In this document: positions 4,955 to 5,768 of the stretch, piece by piece | How the letters are laid out: every line of letters starts with the position of its first letter | Numbering within the stretch: the first letter of the stretch is position 1 | NCBI GenBank assembly: GCA_030067055.1 | Contig: JASJAL010000326.1 | Coordinates: 1 to 5,768, forward strand | DNA: 5,768 nucleotides | From: Kiloniellales bacterium | GTDB taxonomy: Bacteria > Pseudomonadota > Alphaproteobacteria > Kiloniellales > JAKSBE01 | Direction of reading: 5' to 3' | Notes under the pieces: model-generated | Seen by the model: the letters and a program-made list of their open reading frames with translations, nothing else | Databases searched by the model: none | What the model was told of the DNA's origin: nothing | Position numbers and translations under genes: made by a program

Positions 4955-5767
4955 TTACCAGGAATTGTTACGGGTGAGGCGGGTGCGCGGAGACTCGGTC
5001 TCGCTCGCTTCGGTGCGCTTCACGACCAGGCAGGCTTGCTTCTGGCGGCGAAATGCGGCGCAGAAGCGGCGGGCGTCGGCCAGGGTCTCGAAGCTGCCGG
5101 TACGGACCCGGAACACGGCTCCGCGCCCGGCCAAGTCGGCTTCCTGGAGCGACAAGTCCTGCTGCGCCAGCAGTTCGGGATAGGCCTTGCGCAGACGTTG
5201 CCACTCGGACGCGGCGCCCGCGGCGCTGGGCGCCGAGGCCAGCTGAACCACATAGGGGGCCTGGAGCGCCGTCTCCTGAGGGGAAGAACCGGCTATCGGC
5301 TTTTCCGGCGGCAAAGGGGCCTCAATCTGGGCCTGCACGGGCTCGGTTCCTGGCGCCGGCAGGCGGCTTTCTTGGTCCGGAGCCGGCGCATCGCTGGCCT
5401 CACCTTCCGAGTCACCTGACGCGGGCGCGTCACGCTCAGGCGCCGCAGTCTCCGGTAAGGTCACCGAACCTTCCACGCTCTTCACGACGAGGCCGAATTC
5501 GTGCGGCCCTTCCGTTAGCGGCTCTTCCGGCAGCAGAACCCATTCACCGAAGGTGTCAGCCTTGGCAACGCCGATCGGGGTGTCGTTGTGCAGGACGATC
5601 AGCTCGGTACCGGGTGCCGCAATGCCGGCGATGACCGCCGAGCCGTCGTCCTCGACCCGCACCACGTCGACTCTGGGCGCGATGCCGTCGTTGCTCTCGG
5701 TTGCCGGGCCCTGGTTCTGGGGATTTTCAGGGGCCTCAGGGACGCTTTGAGAGTCGGAAGGGGTTTG
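4955..5767 (-). CDS. Ig-like plus SPOR domain envelope protein, N-terminus cut by window edge
   Basis: The minus-strand frame is open from the right edge to the TAA at 4955-4957 (270 residues visible). A GTG at 5665 is internal to the frame and is not the likely start. Visible parts in order are a Pro/Glu/Asn-rich linker (1-30) and an Ig-like module (about 31-98). The module carries VDVVRVEDDGSAVIAG and FGEWVLLP, as in alphaproteobacterial proteins where such modules often precede LysM. A long Pro/Ala/Glu-rich linker follows (about 99-170). The last part is a C-terminal SPOR domain (about 171-251): YVVQLAS at 172-178, VFRVRTGSF at 218-226 and ACLVVKR at 245-251. SPOR domains bind glycan strands lacking stem peptides at the septum. 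Cys236 and Cys246 sit where related SPOR domains often have a cysteine pair. A signal peptide or membrane anchor is expected upstream of the window but cannot be seen. The gene is convergent with mipZ. Confidence 0.88.
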   Translation of the reverse strand, partial: QTPSDSQSVPEAPENPQNQGPATESNDGIAPRVDVVRVEDDGSAVIAGIAAPGTELIVLHNDTPIGVAKADTFGEWVLLPEEPLTEGPHEFGLVVKSVEGSVTLPETAAPERDAPASGDSEGEASDAPAPDQESRLPAPGTEPVQAQIEAPLPPEKPIAGSSPQETALQAPYVVQLASAPSAAGAASEWQRLRKAYPELLAQQDLSLQEADLAGRGAVFRVRTGSFETLADARRFCAAFRRQKQACLVVKRTEASETESPRTRLTRNNSW

Positions 5768-5768
5768 G

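Overview
The window is a GC-rich stretch of chromosome from an alphaproteobacterium, most likely in or near the Rhodospirillales. The best taxonomic marker is an intact MipZ-type division-site ATPase, a family essentially confined to Alphaproteobacteria. A REP-like palindrome beginning TTAGAGCATGATTCA points the same way. Order-level placement is inference from protein style and was not tested.

Layout. (1) Positions 3-503, plus strand: the 3' end of a gene made of tandem vicinal-oxygen-chelate (glyoxalase-fold) units, cut by the left edge. (2) Positions 739-2180, plus strand: two genes from families tied to phosphonate catabolism. The first is a DUF1045 2H-phosphoesterase-like protein. The second is a PhnZ-type HD-domain oxygenase with all recognised iron and substrate residues in place. 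(3) Positions 2403-2780, plus strand: a stand-alone CheY-like receiver domain behind an AT-richer promoter region and a perfect 10-bp leader hairpin. (4) Positions 2781-3137: a gap without a convincing gene. (5) Positions 3138-3650, plus strand: an uncharacterised protein with a low-complexity linker and an acidic-hydrophobic C-terminal tail. (6) Positions 3913-4755, plus strand: mipZ, bracketed by two inverted repeats that share the same outer 8-mer, GATCAAGA/TCTTGATC. (7) Positions 4815-4867: a REP-like palindrome between convergent genes. (8) Positions 4955-5767, minus strand: an envelope-type protein with an Ig-like module and a C-terminal SPOR domain, cut by the right edge.

How the genes relate. 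The DUF1045 and PhnZ-like genes form a plausible small phosphonate-scavenging locus. No PhnY/TmpA-type hydroxylase, C-P lyase subunit or transporter is present here, so the partners must be elsewhere. MipZ (placement of the FtsZ ring) and the SPOR protein (binding to septal peptidoglycan) are convergent neighbours with related roles in division. The response regulator and the uncharacterised gene have no evident partner here.

No tRNA, rRNA, CRISPR array, integrase or transposase was recognised. None of the hairpins after genes is followed by a T-tract, so no classical intrinsic terminator can be claimed. The region looks like ordinary core chromosome with a modest accessory phosphonate locus. 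The least explained signals are the matched inverted repeats around mipZ, the structured leader of the response regulator, and the in-frame fused glyoxalase units.
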